In this document: positions 35,268-44,046 of the stretch, one piece after another
How positions within the stretch are numbered: position 1 is the first letter of the stretch
Layout of the letters: each line of letters begins with the position of its first letter
DNA from: Desulfoscipio geothermicus DSM 3669
Lineage (GTDB): Bacteria > Bacillota > Desulfotomaculia > Desulfotomaculales > Desulfallaceae
Assembly: GCF_900115975.1 (NCBI RefSeq)
Contig: NZ_FOYM01000015.1
Location: forward strand, 25,062 to 89,061
Length of the DNA stretch: 64,000 bases
Direction of reading: 5' to 3'
Notes under the pieces: model-generated
What the model was told of the DNA's origin: nothing
The model's database searches: none
What the model saw: the letters and a program-made list of their open reading frames with translations, nothing else
Translations under genes and position numbers: made by a program

Positions 35268-35545
35268 ACTGTTTCATCTCCCAACTTTCATGTTAATCTT
35301 CTTTTACATTCATAAATAGTTGAAAATTTAGACTTTTTAAAAATTTTATGCGCCAAACCGCTTTTATCTCACGGGTTACAAGGTTTTAGGAGTCAATCAC
35401 CCCCTGCGTGCATCTCCAAAAATTATCAAAAACTATTTATTGAATATTTAAAATTGCAAGAACAATACCAGATTAACTAAACCTGTTATAATGCCTAAAC
35501 CCTTGCAATTTACCGCATAACAGCCCCGGAAAAAACCAGGGCAGC
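35268..35545. other. Upstream region of the carboxyltransferase operon
   Basis: This 278-base A/T-rich stretch should carry the promoter of the operon. I see no gene and cannot assign boxes with confidence. Confidence 0.35.
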
Positions 35546-35582
35546 AAAAAGCCGGTCATAAACCCAAAGGTTATAACCGGCT
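35546..35582 (-). terminator. Terminator of the DUF6125 gene
   Basis: AGCCGGTCATAA (35550-35561) pairs with TTATAACCGGCT (35571-35582) with one mismatch. On the minus strand it is followed by TTTTT. It lies 33 bases beyond the stop. Confidence 0.8.
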
Positions 35583-35614
35583 GTTAACATATAGTGAAAC
35601 CTTTGTTTACACCG

Positions 35615-36142
35615 TCATTCTTGCAAGGTAAACTCCCATGCACAATAACAACCCTGCTCAGGTTCATCCGGCGGGCAACAGATGCACCGGGTAGTGATGC
35701 GGGAGTCGATGGCCCGGGCAAAGCCGCTGTATTCCACCAGTCCCACCGGCTTGCACGGGAAAAAGGGCATATTTTTACGCTCCCGGGCGGACTGCACCCG
35801 GCAATCCACCATCCGGAAAACCAGCTTGTCAGACCCAACGCGAATAATTTCCTGTTTGTTAAGAAACGCATACAACCTGAATTTCAAAGCCAGCTCCAGT
35901 GCTTCCAGCCCGCCCTGTTCCGGCAAACCCAGGAACTGCTTGATCCGGTTTGCTTCAATAACGGTAAACTTCTCCCAGGCCGCAGCGTCCGCCTCAATGG
36001 CAGCGTCCATGCCGTATTTTTTCTCCACCGCCTGGAACCACAGCCCGTCGTGGGCCAGCCAGCGCTTACTCAGGCTGCCCACAAATTCAATCAGCTGCTC
36101 CTTGCTGAGATCATTGATGTCTTTGATCGGTTGCAAAACCAT
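35615..36142 (-). CDS. DUF6125-type cytoplasmic protein with C-terminal cysteine cluster
   Basis: A 175-residue protein with a WLAHDGLWFQAVE segment near residue 28 and a helix AIEADAAAWEKF, the pattern of the DUF6125 family of anaerobes. The last quarter is cysteine-rich: CKPVG, TTRCICCPPDE and GCYCAWEF, which could bind a metal or iron-sulfur centre. Function is unknown. ATG start; single-gene unit with its own terminator. Confidence 0.75.
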   Translation of the reverse strand: MVLQPIKDINDLSKEQLIEFVGSLSKRWLAHDGLWFQAVEKKYGMDAAIEADAAAWEKFTVIEANRIKQFLGLPEQGGLEALELALKFRLYAFLNKQEIIRVGSDKLVFRMVDCRVQSARERKNMPFFPCKPVGLVEYSGFARAIDSRITTRCICCPPDEPEQGCYCAWEFTLQE

Positions 36143-36213
36143 CCCTCCGTTTCATTTATACATTAAATTAAGCAAATATTATACCAGCATTAATATTTTG
36201 GGGCACCAAAATT

Positions 36214-36252
36214 TTAGGCCCCCACCGTTTGTGAAAAACGGCAGGGGCCTAA
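36214..36252 (-). terminator. Terminator of the 36.3-kb small gene
   Basis: TTAGGCCCC (36214-36222) pairs with GGGGCCTAA (36244-36252); CCGTTT and AAACGG-like bases extend the stem. The minus strand continues AAAATTTT. Confidence 0.6.
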
Positions 36253-36302
36253 ACCACCATATCCGGTAAATGCATCTTAATATTTCCTCCAATCCAACCG
36301 AT

Positions 36303-36470
36303 TTATTTCACCGGCCGCAGAACAATAACTTTTTTATGTCTTTTGCCGCCGGACTTTTTTGTTTCGTGATCCGCTTCCATAATAATCTGTGCCCGCATTA
36401 TCTCCGCCTGGCAAAGCGGTTCTTCCAATGTTTTTTCCATCCACCTGCTCAACCTGTTGAACACTTTCAT
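36303..36470 (-). CDS. Small basic protein, family shared with 36910-37101
   Basis: A 55-residue protein starting at ATG 36470, with GAGGAG eight bases upstream. The segment RLSRWMEKTLEEPLCQAEIM is similar to KVHEWMVNHLEKPFLEAEMF in the small protein encoded divergently 440 bases away. The C-terminus is lysine-rich and ends KKVIVLRPVK. No known family. It reads as the soluble member of a paralogous pair. Confidence 0.6.
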   Translation of the reverse strand: MKVFNRLSRWMEKTLEEPLCQAEIMRAQIIMEADHETKKSGGKRHKKVIVLRPVK

Positions 36471-36740
36471 CTTCATCACTCCTCGTACCATTTTACTGCT
36501 TTCCTTGGTATGTGTCTATAATGATACTCCTTTTGCCGGAAAATCAAAAGTTGTTTTCGCCGAATTAACATTATAGTATGGCGAAAATTTCACAATACAT
36601 TTACCTTTTTGTTTGTTATCGCACAGGCTTATGGCGATTATCCCTACATCGGGGCCCCAATTAACTTAACCATACAACCCCCTATTTCAACTGTTCGGCA
36701 TCCTTTTACGACGTTTTCCCCGGCACCTGTTTAAAATTAC

Positions 36741-36779
36741 GTCAAATGTGATGCGACTATGGTCAATATCACATTTGAC
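36741..36779. promoter_or_regulatory. Perfect 12-bp dyad in a divergent intergenic region
   Basis: GTCAAATGTGAT (36741-36752) and ATCACATTTGAC (36768-36779) are perfect inverted repeats with a 15-base spacer. The 439-base gap lies between the two divergent small genes, so a shared operator for a dimeric regulator is plausible. A stem-loop in RNA is an alternative. The rest of the gap has another weak dyad (CCCTGAAA near 36785 and TTTTCAGGG near 36810). Confidence 0.55.
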
Positions 36780-36909
36780 ACCGTCCCTGAAACCTTGATA
36801 CCAGCGGTTTTCAGGGCCGGCGGACGTGGCATGGACTTTGCACTTTAATATACATTGATCGGGCAATAATTATACCCAGCGAAATAAATTTTTAAGGAGG
36901 CACCCGCTT

Positions 36910-37101
36910 ATGAAAACCAGCCGGAAGGTGCATGAGTGGATGGTCAACCACCTGGAAAAACCATTTTTAGAAGCAGAAATGTTTAAAACCGAACCTGTGC
37001 AAGACAACGACAACGCTGAGAATACGGGACGGCTCCTGGGCACAGTTCTGGTTTTGGCCACGCCCTTAATTCTTGCTCTGGCCGGCGTAATGCACGGCTA
37101 A
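36910..37101 (+). CDS. Small protein with C-terminal membrane segment
   Basis: A 63-residue protein with AAGGAGG nine bases before the ATG. The N-terminal half resembles the small protein at 36303-36470. The C-terminal half is a single hydrophobic helix (GTVLVLATPLILALAGVM), predicted to anchor it in the membrane. It lies 36 bases ahead of the 37138 gene on the same strand. Function is unknown. Confidence 0.65.
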   Translation: MKTSRKVHEWMVNHLEKPFLEAEMFKTEPVQDNDNAENTGRLLGTVLVLATPLILALAGVMHG

Positions 37102-37137
37102 TATAAACCGAAAAGTACGCGCAAGGGAGGGAGAATT

Positions 37138-37776
37138 ATGACAGATAAAGAATTCGTAACCACCTTTGTCCGGCAAAAAGAACGTTTTATCGAACAGAGC
37201 ATGCCCGAAAGAATCAACCTGCGGACCCTGGACCTTTTTGAAAAATGGTTGAAAGAAAAACTAAAATCCCGCAAAACCGCCGGGAAAGCCCACAACGAAA
37301 CAAAAAAGCTGGATCTGCGCGACCTTTTGGACCGGGCGGTCATGAAGGCCGGTTATCTACTGCAGGATCGGGGTATCCAGATTAATTGCGTTTCCTTTAT
37401 GATTCCCGGCAATAAGACTTCTTCCCGCTGCATCAAAGTCCACCCGCACGAAAATTTATATTACCGCATATGCAAAACCTCACCCCGCAAGGGTAAACAC
37501 AAGGGACAAAATTTAATCGCTATCGAACTGGTTATGGACGGCAAAAAAAACAATATTTTTATTCCACTTTTGGCCCGAAAAGAAAATATGGAAAAACAAC
37601 TGGGCATGGTCCTGGAGCGGGAAAGGCAATCCATAGAAGCCACCGGCAAATACCGGTTTAAAATATTTTTTAATCTTGACGAGTATGCAGAAAAAGAAAT
37701 GGCCGAACAACTTGGCGCCACACTGGCCGATTTTATAACGGTTACCGGGATGCATCTGAAAGAAATACACAATTAG
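37138..37776 (+). CDS. Hypothetical protein
   Basis: A 212-residue soluble, lysine-rich protein with a GGGAGGG ribosome site. The N-terminal 60 residues are helical. The middle has a single cysteine (QINCVSFMIPG) and a beta-rich segment. No family recognised. It probably forms an operon with the small membrane-anchored protein upstream and converges on the sigma-54 regulator gene, with only three bases between the stops. Confidence 0.6.
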   Translation: MTDKEFVTTFVRQKERFIEQSMPERINLRTLDLFEKWLKEKLKSRKTAGKAHNETKKLDLRDLLDRAVMKAGYLLQDRGIQINCVSFMIPGNKTSSRCIKVHPHENLYYRICKTSPRKGKHKGQNLIAIELVMDGKKNNIFIPLLARKENMEKQLGMVLERERQSIEATGKYRFKIFFNLDEYAEKEMAEQLGATLADFITVTGMHLKEIHN

Positions 37777-37779
37777 CCG

Positions 37780-39141
37780 TTATTCGATAATGCCCAGTTC
37801 CTTCATCTTGGCGTACAGGGAACTGCGGTTCATTTTCAATGCCTGGGCTGTTGCCGAGCGGTTCCAGTTATTGTCCTCCAACGCTTTCAGGATTACCTCC
37901 CGTTCCACCTCGGCCACTATTTCCTTTAAAGAATCGCCCTGCAACTCTCCCAACCAGTCAATACGCCGGTTCTTTTTGCGCAGGCTGCGGGGCAGGTCCT
38001 CCACCGTGAGCAACGGCCCGCTTGACATGAGCACCGCCCGTTCGCAAATATTTTTCAACTCCCGGATATTGCCGGGCCAATCATAATGCGCCAGCAACTC
38101 CATGGCTTCCCTGGCAAAACCGGTAACGGTTTTTCCGTGTTCATAGCTACAAGTTTTAATGATATGTTCCACCAGCTCCGGGATATCCTCCTTGCGCTCC
38201 CTGAGCGGCGGCAGCATAATGTCCACCACGTTGAGCCGGTAATACAAGTCCTCCCGGAAAGTGCCCTCGTCTATTGATTTTTCCAGGTCCTTGTTGGTGG
38301 CCGCAACGATACGCACATCCACCTGAATGGTTTCCGTGCCGCCAACCCGCTCAAATTCCCTTTCCTGCAGCACCCGCAGCAGCTTCGCCTGGGTGGACAT
38401 GGACATTTCACCGATTTCGTCAAGGAAAACCGTTCCCTGGTGCGCCAGTTCAAACTTTCCCTGTTTGGCCGTCACCGCCCCGGTAAACGCCCCTTTTTCA
38501 TGCCCGAACAGCTCGCTTTCCAGGAGGTTTTCAGGAATTGAGGCACAGTTGATTTTTATGAAATTTTTGTCCTTGCGTACACTGTTAAAGTGTATGGCCC
38601 GGGCCACCAGCTCTTTGCCGGTACCGCTTTCGCCCCTGATAAGCACGGTGGCGTTGCTGTTGGCCACCCGCCCGATGGTTTTATAAATATTTTGCATGAC
38701 GGGTGACCGGCCAATCATGACATCGGTCCTAACCCGGTCCTCTTTAATTCCATCCCTCTGGGAACGCCTAATCAATTCTTTAATATCCACCGCTTTTTTT
38801 ATCGTGTCCAATATTTCATTTACTTTAAGCGGCTTCATCAAGTAATCAAAAGCGCCCAATTTCATGGCTTCTATTGTGGTTTCCGTGGAGCCGTAAGCAG
38901 TGATCAATATTACGGGCACATTTTGCCCGCGCCGGCTGATTATCTCCAGGGCCTGTATGCCATCCATTTCCGGCATCCGGATATCCAGCAATACCACATC
39001 GGGATTCAACCGGTCAATCATTTCCAGCCCCTCCCGTCCGTCAGACGCGCATTCCACCCGGTAGCCGTTATCTTTCAGGATGTCGCCCAGCGCTTCCCGC
39101 ACGCTCTGTTCATCATCAACCACCAGCACCAATTTATCCAC
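37780..39141 (-). CDS. NtrC-family sigma-54-dependent response regulator
   Basis: A 453-residue enhancer-binding protein. Residues 1-120 are a receiver with D53 as phosphoacceptor (VVLLDIRMPEMDG). The AAA+ domain has Walker A GESGTGKE (170-177) and the sigma-54 contact loop GAFTGA (217-222). A Fis-type helix-turn-helix closes the chain (about 427-452). It follows the sensor kinase with one base between genes. Two consensus sigma-54 promoters at 42570-42585 and 45507-45522 drive the nearby TauE/SafE operons and are its likely targets. Confidence 0.95.
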   Translation of the reverse strand: MDKLVLVVDDEQSVREALGDILKDNGYRVECASDGREGLEMIDRLNPDVVLLDIRMPEMDGIQALEIISRRGQNVPVILITAYGSTETTIEAMKLGAFDYLMKPLKVNEILDTIKKAVDIKELIRRSQRDGIKEDRVRTDVMIGRSPVMQNIYKTIGRVANSNATVLIRGESGTGKELVARAIHFNSVRKDKNFIKINCASIPENLLESELFGHEKGAFTGAVTAKQGKFELAHQGTVFLDEIGEMSMSTQAKLLRVLQEREFERVGGTETIQVDVRIVAATNKDLEKSIDEGTFREDLYYRLNVVDIMLPPLRERKEDIPELVEHIIKTCSYEHGKTVTGFAREAMELLAHYDWPGNIRELKNICERAVLMSSGPLLTVEDLPRSLRKKNRRIDWLGELQGDSLKEIVAEVEREVILKALEDNNWNRSATAQALKMNRSSLYAKMKELGIIE

Positions 39142-39142
39142 C

Positions 39143-40963
39143 TTACCCCTCCTCCCAGGTTTTCAAGTAAAAGGTAAACTTCGTGCCTTTTCCTACCTCG
39201 CTTTCTACCTCAATATGTCCCTCATGCACTTGAATGATCTCATGGGCAATGGCCAAACCCAGACCGGTACCCTTGGGGCGCGTGGAGTAAAAAGGATCAA
39301 AGACGCGGTTCAGGTGTTCCTGCGGTATGCCGCGCCCGGTATCTTCCACGGCCACCCAAACCAGCTCACTATCGGCGTCAAAACCCGTGGAAACGGTGAT
39401 GCTGCCCCCCTCGGGCATGGCCTGTAAAGCGTTGAATAAAATGTTGACCAGCACCCGCTCGATCTGTTCCGGGTCAACCCAGACCGGAGGAATATTGCGT
39501 TCCAAATTCCTGATCAAGCTGAACTTACCCTGGTGAATTTCATTAAAAAAGCCCAGCACTTCATCTATCAGGGAATTGATGTCCTTTTTCACAAACCTGG
39601 CTTCGGCCGGCTTGGCAAAATATAACAACTGGTCTACAATGGCGTCCAGCCGGGCAACTTCCCGGTGTATGGTGGCCAGTGACCGGGGATTGGGTGCGTT
39701 TTGGTTTTGCCAGTGCTGAATATAGACACTTATGGAAGTAAGCGGGTTTCTGATCTCGTGCGCCACCCCGGTGACCAACTTGCCCAGGGAAGCCAGCCGT
39801 TCCTGCCGCTGGGCTTTTTCCCGCAAGCGCATCCGTTCGGTAATGTCCCGGCATAAAAGCACCATCCCGATCTGCCTGTTTCTGGTGCCAAGCAACAAAG
39901 ACGCGCTGATCAACAGTTCCATGGTATGGTGATTGCCGTTTGCCGCCAGTGAAATGTGCAGGTCTTTATAGTTACGCTTTTCAGCCAAGGTTTTATTGAT
40001 CAACTCGGCAAACGGCGACCCGGCCGGCAATAACTCCCGGTAATCCCTGTCCCGGCAGTTTTCCGGCAACTGCATCAGTTTATGGGCCATATTATTGGCA
40101 ATCATTACCTTGCCATGCACATCCACCACCAATATGGCATCATCTATTGTGGCCAGCATGGTTTCGTTATACAGGTTAAGGTCAGCTATCTTGTGCGCGA
40201 AACCGTTGATGGCGTTTACGATTTCACCCAATTCGCCCGGTGCCGGGGGGAGGGTCAAACTAAGGTCCTTCTCCAGTAATTTTACCCCGTCCTTGATGTT
40301 TTCCACCTGGTTGACCAGCTGGCGAAAAATCAACACCGAACCGAAAATACCGGTGACGATTACAAAGGCGATAATAGAATAAACCGTATACTCTATTTCC
40401 CGGCGCTTAACGTAAAAGCTTGTTTCCCCCAGGTATTCGGCAGACCTGATAACGCCCTCGACCCGTCCGTTCCGGGTAAATGGCTTATAGATTTCCACCA
40501 CGCCGCCTTCTTCCTCGCCCAGGTTCTGCGTCAGCGGCGTCTTATTGTCCAGGACGGCGTCAAACGCTTTCTTGCGGCGCATGGAATAGTTTTCACCCAG
40601 GCGTTGCGTCCCGTCAAAAAAAACGTCCAAATCGGAATAATAAAGACCTATGTGCACTTCCGGGTATTCTCGGTGTACATCGTCTATAACCCGGTTCAAA
40701 TACTCGGCCAGTATGGATATCTGCTGCTCCCTGCTTTTGTTTTGCGCCTGTTGCTTGATCAAATAATCTTTCAAGCCGCCTTCCACGTGCTGGTCAAAGA
40801 TATAGGCGGCCTGGTTTAACCGGGCCTTTTGGTGCTCCAGCAAGGAAAGTTCACTATTGCGGATGATGCTCATCAGGTATACCGTCAGCAGCACGGTGAG
40901 CATAAGCAGTAAAACCACAAATATTAAAATACGGTTACCAAAAAAAATTTTATTTCCAGACAT
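39143..40963 (-). CDS. Membrane sensor histidine kinase
   Basis: About 606 residues: a first membrane helix (about 9-33), an extracytoplasmic sensing region of about 150 residues, a second helix (about 185-207), a HAMP-like linker, a PAS domain, the HisKA motif VAHEIRNPLTSI and a HATPase domain (VNILFNALQAMPEGG, DTGRGIP). The start is uncertain between 40963 and 40975, since neither has a strong ribosome site. It pairs with the adjacent regulator. The TauE/SafE permeases upstream suggest that it senses a sulfur-containing or organic anion, which is inference. Confidence 0.92.
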   Translation of the reverse strand: MSGNKIFFGNRILIFVVLLLMLTVLLTVYLMSIIRNSELSLLEHQKARLNQAAYIFDQHVEGGLKDYLIKQQAQNKSREQQISILAEYLNRVIDDVHREYPEVHIGLYYSDLDVFFDGTQRLGENYSMRRKKAFDAVLDNKTPLTQNLGEEEGGVVEIYKPFTRNGRVEGVIRSAEYLGETSFYVKRREIEYTVYSIIAFVIVTGIFGSVLIFRQLVNQVENIKDGVKLLEKDLSLTLPPAPGELGEIVNAINGFAHKIADLNLYNETMLATIDDAILVVDVHGKVMIANNMAHKLMQLPENCRDRDYRELLPAGSPFAELINKTLAEKRNYKDLHISLAANGNHHTMELLISASLLLGTRNRQIGMVLLCRDITERMRLREKAQRQERLASLGKLVTGVAHEIRNPLTSISVYIQHWQNQNAPNPRSLATIHREVARLDAIVDQLLYFAKPAEARFVKKDINSLIDEVLGFFNEIHQGKFSLIRNLERNIPPVWVDPEQIERVLVNILFNALQAMPEGGSITVSTGFDADSELVWVAVEDTGRGIPQEHLNRVFDPFYSTRPKGTGLGLAIAHEIIQVHEGHIEVESEVGKGTKFTFYLKTWEEG

Positions 40964-41035
40964 GATAAGCCCCATTATTATTAAAGATATATTTTAATTA
41001 TACTACTTATTAACTGCAAGCCACATTGCCATTTA

Positions 41036-41069
41036 ATCAAAAAAATGCGCCGGATTTCCAACCGGCACA
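41036..41069 (-). terminator. Terminator between TauE 1 and the sensor kinase
   Basis: TGCGCCGG and CCGGCACA (about 41046-41069) form a stem with one G.T pair. On the minus strand it is followed by ATTTTTTTG. It ends the sigma-54-driven permease transcript before the kinase gene. Confidence 0.7.
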
Positions 41070-41098
41070 TAGCTCGTTTATTTTATTGCGGCTTTTTT

Positions 41099-42208
41099 TT
41101 AAACAGAAGCCTTGGAACTGCTCAAATCGCCTCCGGCATTTTGCACAACCCCCGCCCGTCGGTAAGCCTGAAACATCCAGAAAAGAATCATGCTTACACC
41201 AACCGCCCCGCTGCCGAATAGAAATATATTACTCATCAGAGTAATGGCATCGTGCATACCGGCTGCCAGAGAAATTTTACCCATTTCAGCCAGGTAAACG
41301 GGCACCATCGCCAGCCTGCTCAGCGCCACCATGGCGATTATGGCCACCATCACCAGCCTCATCTGCGAGCCCCGCACCACCCGGGTGCCGATTGCTCCCA
41401 GGTTGATACCGATCATGGACCCCACATACAGCAGCAGAGTAATCCTGAGATCCACCAGACCGTGCATTGAGTAAAGAAATGCACCCTGCGCGCCGGAGAA
41501 TATGGCCAGAAACAGTTCCGTACCGGCCGCCACATAAGTGGGTATACCCAGCAGGTAAATCATGGCCGGGACCCCGATAAAACCGCCCACCCCGATGGTG
41601 CCGGCCAAAAACCCGGTGGCGAAACCCACCAGCAGCGCCAGCCACAGGGAAGCCCTGACACCGGCGACCTTAAAGTGGATCACCGGCGGAAGATTGAGGT
41701 TCCTAATTTTCTCCGCCAGCGTAGGTCCTTCCTGCCCCGTAATCCGGTTTGTTCCACGGCGCTGTTTCATAATATCCCGGAACATAAACCAGGTTACCCA
41801 GGATAGTATAATGACAAACATTATGCTGATATACAGGTTGGAGCCCGCCGTCCCCATTTTTGCCAGTATGCCCCTATTCATCGAAACGGCCACCTTGACG
41901 CCGGCAAATAAGGCAATAAACATAACCAGGCCCATGCGCATATCCACATTGCCAAATTCGTTGTGTTTCCTCGAACCCATAATGGCTTTGCCGAATTTAT
42001 GGGTTATATTGGCAGCCACCGCCATGATACCGGGAATACCCAGGCTCATCATGGCCGGGGTCATAATAAAAGCCCCGCCGCTACCCAGAAATCCACTTAA
42101 TATACCACCCACCAGGCCGATACCAAAAAGGGAAAAGGCTGTTTTAGGAGTTAAAGTGATAAATTTTATTGCTTCGGCCGCAGCCGGAATCTCCACTGCC
42201 CCTGCCAT
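41099..42208 (-). CDS. TauE/SafE-type permease, copy 1
   Basis: A 369-residue polytopic membrane protein with eight to nine helices. The family's repeated glycine/proline motifs appear as GIGLVGGILSGFLGSGGAFIMTPAM (described by its halves GGILSGFLG and GAFIMTPAM) and GFLAGTIGVGGFIGVPAMIY. TauE/SafE proteins export sulfite, sulfoacetate or other small organic anions. The upstream small membrane protein ends four bases before this start. It is nearly colinear with the copy at 44047-45153. Confidence 0.9.
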   Translation of the reverse strand: MAGAVEIPAAAEAIKFITLTPKTAFSLFGIGLVGGILSGFLGSGGAFIMTPAMMSLGIPGIMAVAANITHKFGKAIMGSRKHNEFGNVDMRMGLVMFIALFAGVKVAVSMNRGILAKMGTAGSNLYISIMFVIILSWVTWFMFRDIMKQRRGTNRITGQEGPTLAEKIRNLNLPPVIHFKVAGVRASLWLALLVGFATGFLAGTIGVGGFIGVPAMIYLLGIPTYVAAGTELFLAIFSGAQGAFLYSMHGLVDLRITLLLYVGSMIGINLGAIGTRVVRGSQMRLVMVAIIAMVALSRLAMVPVYLAEMGKISLAAGMHDAITLMSNIFLFGSGAVGVSMILFWMFQAYRRAGVVQNAGGDLSSSKASV

Positions 42209-42212
42209 TAAA

Positions 42213-42482
42213 TCACTCCTCTCTCAGTTCTTGCGACTTTAATCGCTCCTGCAAAGTGTGTTTTAATATATTGGATATTGCCGTGCCGTACAAAAAAGAA
42301 ACAACAACCACTGTGGTCATACACAACAGCGGTGCAAAGTAAGTTTTACTTTTTAATACTTCCACCAATTTATCGGTATGGGAAAAAACCACATAATATA
42401 TGATAGCTGCCATAATGAGGTAAACAGCTGCTGAAAGCATGGCTGTTTTTTTGCTTTGTTTTTTTGTCGCCAAATTTGCCAT
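42213..42482 (-). CDS. Small two-helix membrane protein paired with TauE copy 1
   Basis: An 89-residue protein with two hydrophobic helices (about 15-32 and 50-70) and a charged C-terminus, LQERLKSQELREE. It has a clear paralogue at 45158-45421 (same ending, LKSQQLREE), also placed directly before a permease gene. It is probably an accessory subunit of the permease. It is the first gene after a sigma-54 promoter. No named family recognised. Confidence 0.8.
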   Translation of the reverse strand: MANLATKKQSKKTAMLSAAVYLIMAAIIYYVVFSHTDKLVEVLKSKTYFAPLLCMTTVVVVSFLYGTAISNILKHTLQERLKSQELREE

Positions 42483-42569
42483 TAATCACCACTCCCCCTT
42501 TTCCAATACTGATGAAAAAATGCTGCAATACGCAATTAAACACCCCCCCAATGTTTTTGTAATTTAAGG

Positions 42570-42585
42570 TGCAAGTGGGGTGCCA
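42570..42585 (-). promoter_or_regulatory. Sigma-54 (-24/-12) promoter of TauE operon 1
   Basis: The minus strand reads TGGCACCCCACTTGCA, which matches the sigma-54 consensus TGGCAC-N5-TTGCA. It lies 87 bases before the small membrane protein start. Upstream elements TATTTTCGG (42610-42618) and TGTTGGAAAACT (42649-42660) recur at equivalent distances before operon 2 and may bind the activator. Confidence 0.88.
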
Positions 42586-42769
42586 GCCGCAAATTGCACT
42601 AAAACCCTTTATTTTCGGCACTTTGTGAAAAATAACTTCTTCACGATCTGTTGGAAAACTGGTCAGGCTTGCCCCGATTCACAACATCCTATCCCAAAGC
42701 CGTCAACCAAGCTGTTTACAGCATTTTACCGCTTACCGGTTTTGTATGGTTTTGCATCAAAAATAATAA

Positions 42770-42865
42770 GGGGACAGGCAAAAAAGGGGACTGGCTCCGA
42801 TTCGTTTTGTGAATCGGTGCCTGTCCCCTTTTTTACCCTGTCCCCTTTTTTTCCTGTCCCCTTTT
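42770..42865. repeat. Hairpin repeat family R3, compound copy
   Basis: The main hairpin at 42781-42832 has arms GGGGACTGGCTCC and GGTGCCTGTCCCC, with GATTC/GAATC completing the upper stem. Extra half-arms flank it: GGGGACAGGC (42770-42779) and two further CCTGTCCCC units up to 42865. It lies between CBS 1 and the sigma-54 promoter and could also stop transcription of the CBS genes. Confidence 0.8.
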
Positions 42866-42888
42866 TAGCAAACTTTATACTCAAGTAT

Positions 42889-43377
42889 TTAAAAGAAATA
42901 CTCATCCATAATCGTGAAAATGTCTATGACGCGCACTATACCGGCCGGCTTGCCACTTTGCATCACCGGCAGGGAATTTACCCGGTGCCTCAACAATGCC
43001 AGCGCCACCTCCCAAACCGGCGCCCCGGCATCTACAGTATATAATTCAAGGGGGCGCATTACATCCCGCACCCGCACCCTGGCCCCTTCCCGCAACTGGT
43101 TTACATAATACCAGCCCCAGGATTCCGCTTTTATTTCCGGGTCATCATCCAGCGACTTAAAGCCCGCCGCCCGGAGCAACCCACGCATCGTCAAAATGCC
43201 TACCAGTTGCTCATCTTTCCCCAACACCAGCACGCTCCGGTGTCCGTGCCAGGCCCCGCCCTCGCTGTGCATGGCCCCCTGCAATACCTTAATGGCTTCA
43301 TATAGCGTGGCTTCTTCGCCAATGGTCACATAGCTTTTTATAGGCACCATAATATCCGCAGCCCTTTTGTTTTGCAT
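42889..43377 (-). CDS. CBS-domain pair protein 1
   Basis: A 162-residue protein made of two CBS modules: ADIMVPIKSYVTIGEEATL near the start and VRDVMRPLELYTVDAGAPV at about 98-116, each followed by an LVGILT or PAGIVRVIDIF strand. CBS pairs bind adenosyl nucleotides and regulate partners. It lies 15 bases after CBS 2 and between the two TauE operons. It may regulate the permeases, but this rests on position only. Confidence 0.85.
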   Translation of the reverse strand: MQNKRAADIMVPIKSYVTIGEEATLYEAIKVLQGAMHSEGGAWHGHRSVLVLGKDEQLVGILTMRGLLRAAGFKSLDDDPEIKAESWGWYYVNQLREGARVRVRDVMRPLELYTVDAGAPVWEVALALLRHRVNSLPVMQSGKPAGIVRVIDIFTIMDEYFF

Positions 43378-43392
43378 AGCCCTTACCTCCGG

Positions 43393-43881
43393 TCAGTCCA
43401 ATAGTTCGCCGACAATCCAAAACACATCAATGGTGCGCACCATACCGACCAATTCCCCGCCGTCCATTACCGGCAGCAGGCTTATTTTCCATTTGTGCAT
43501 TTTGCGAATTACTTCAAAAACACTGCTTCCCTTTTGCACGGTAATTAAATTAATGGGCCGCATGATGTCCCTGACCACAATCTCCAGGCTGTCATTGAAT
43601 TTACCCATAAAAAACAATCCCGTGGCGTCACCCTTCAATAAATGATCCTGAATAGCCTGCAGCTGAAACGCCCGCAGCAACCCCCGCAGGGTTAACAAGC
43701 CCACCAGTTGGTCCTTTTGATTCAGCACCAGTGCGGCCTGGAAGCCATACCACGTACCGTCCTGCCGGTGAAAAAAATGCCGCATTACCCGTATCGCCTC
43801 AGCCACCACGTCGTCTTCCCGAACCAGGGGGAAATGGTGCAAGGGAACCATGATATTTTCCACCGTTTGTTTAGAGGGCAT
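43393..43881 (-). CDS. CBS-domain pair protein 2
   Basis: A 162-residue paralogue of CBS protein 1, of identical length when the start is placed at ATG 43881. That ATG has GGAGGT seven bases upstream, while a longer frame to 43968 runs into the terminator hairpin. The two modules open at VENIMVPLHHFPLV and VRDIMRPINLITVQ. Both proteins share the insert ending in WYG/WHG before the first LVLxxKDQLVG strand. Confidence 0.85.
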   Translation of the reverse strand: MPSKQTVENIMVPLHHFPLVREDDVVAEAIRVMRHFFHRQDGTWYGFQAALVLNQKDQLVGLLTLRGLLRAFQLQAIQDHLLKGDATGLFFMGKFNDSLEIVVRDIMRPINLITVQKGSSVFEVIRKMHKWKISLLPVMDGGELVGMVRTIDVFWIVGELLD

Positions 43882-43951
43882 GCGGAAAACCTCCGTTACT
43901 TCAGTATCCCTGTTTGCGCACTGCGGTCTGCCAGTAAAACTCCCATTGATC

Positions 43952-43982
43952 AAAAGTGCCTGGGCCATTGCCAGGCACTTTT
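43952..43982 (-). terminator. Terminator between TauE operon 2 and the CBS genes
   Basis: AAAAGTGCCTGG (43952-43963) pairs perfectly with CCAGGCACTTTT (43971-43982) around a seven-base loop. U-tracts occur on both strands, so it could work in both directions. Confidence 0.8.
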
Positions 43983-44046
43983 ATTTTTCTGCGCACCTTT
44001 TTAAATAACCTGCCGGGCCAAGTGCGTCTGAATATTTTTTACGTTA

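Noticed and set aside
42770..42865. CRISPR array, considered because of repeated CCTGTCCCC units
   Set aside because: The units are unevenly spaced and form hairpin arms, with no spacers and no cas genes.
43882..43968. N-terminal extension of CBS protein 2
   Set aside because: The extension crosses a perfect terminator hairpin, and the shorter start has a good ribosome site and matches the length of its paralogue.
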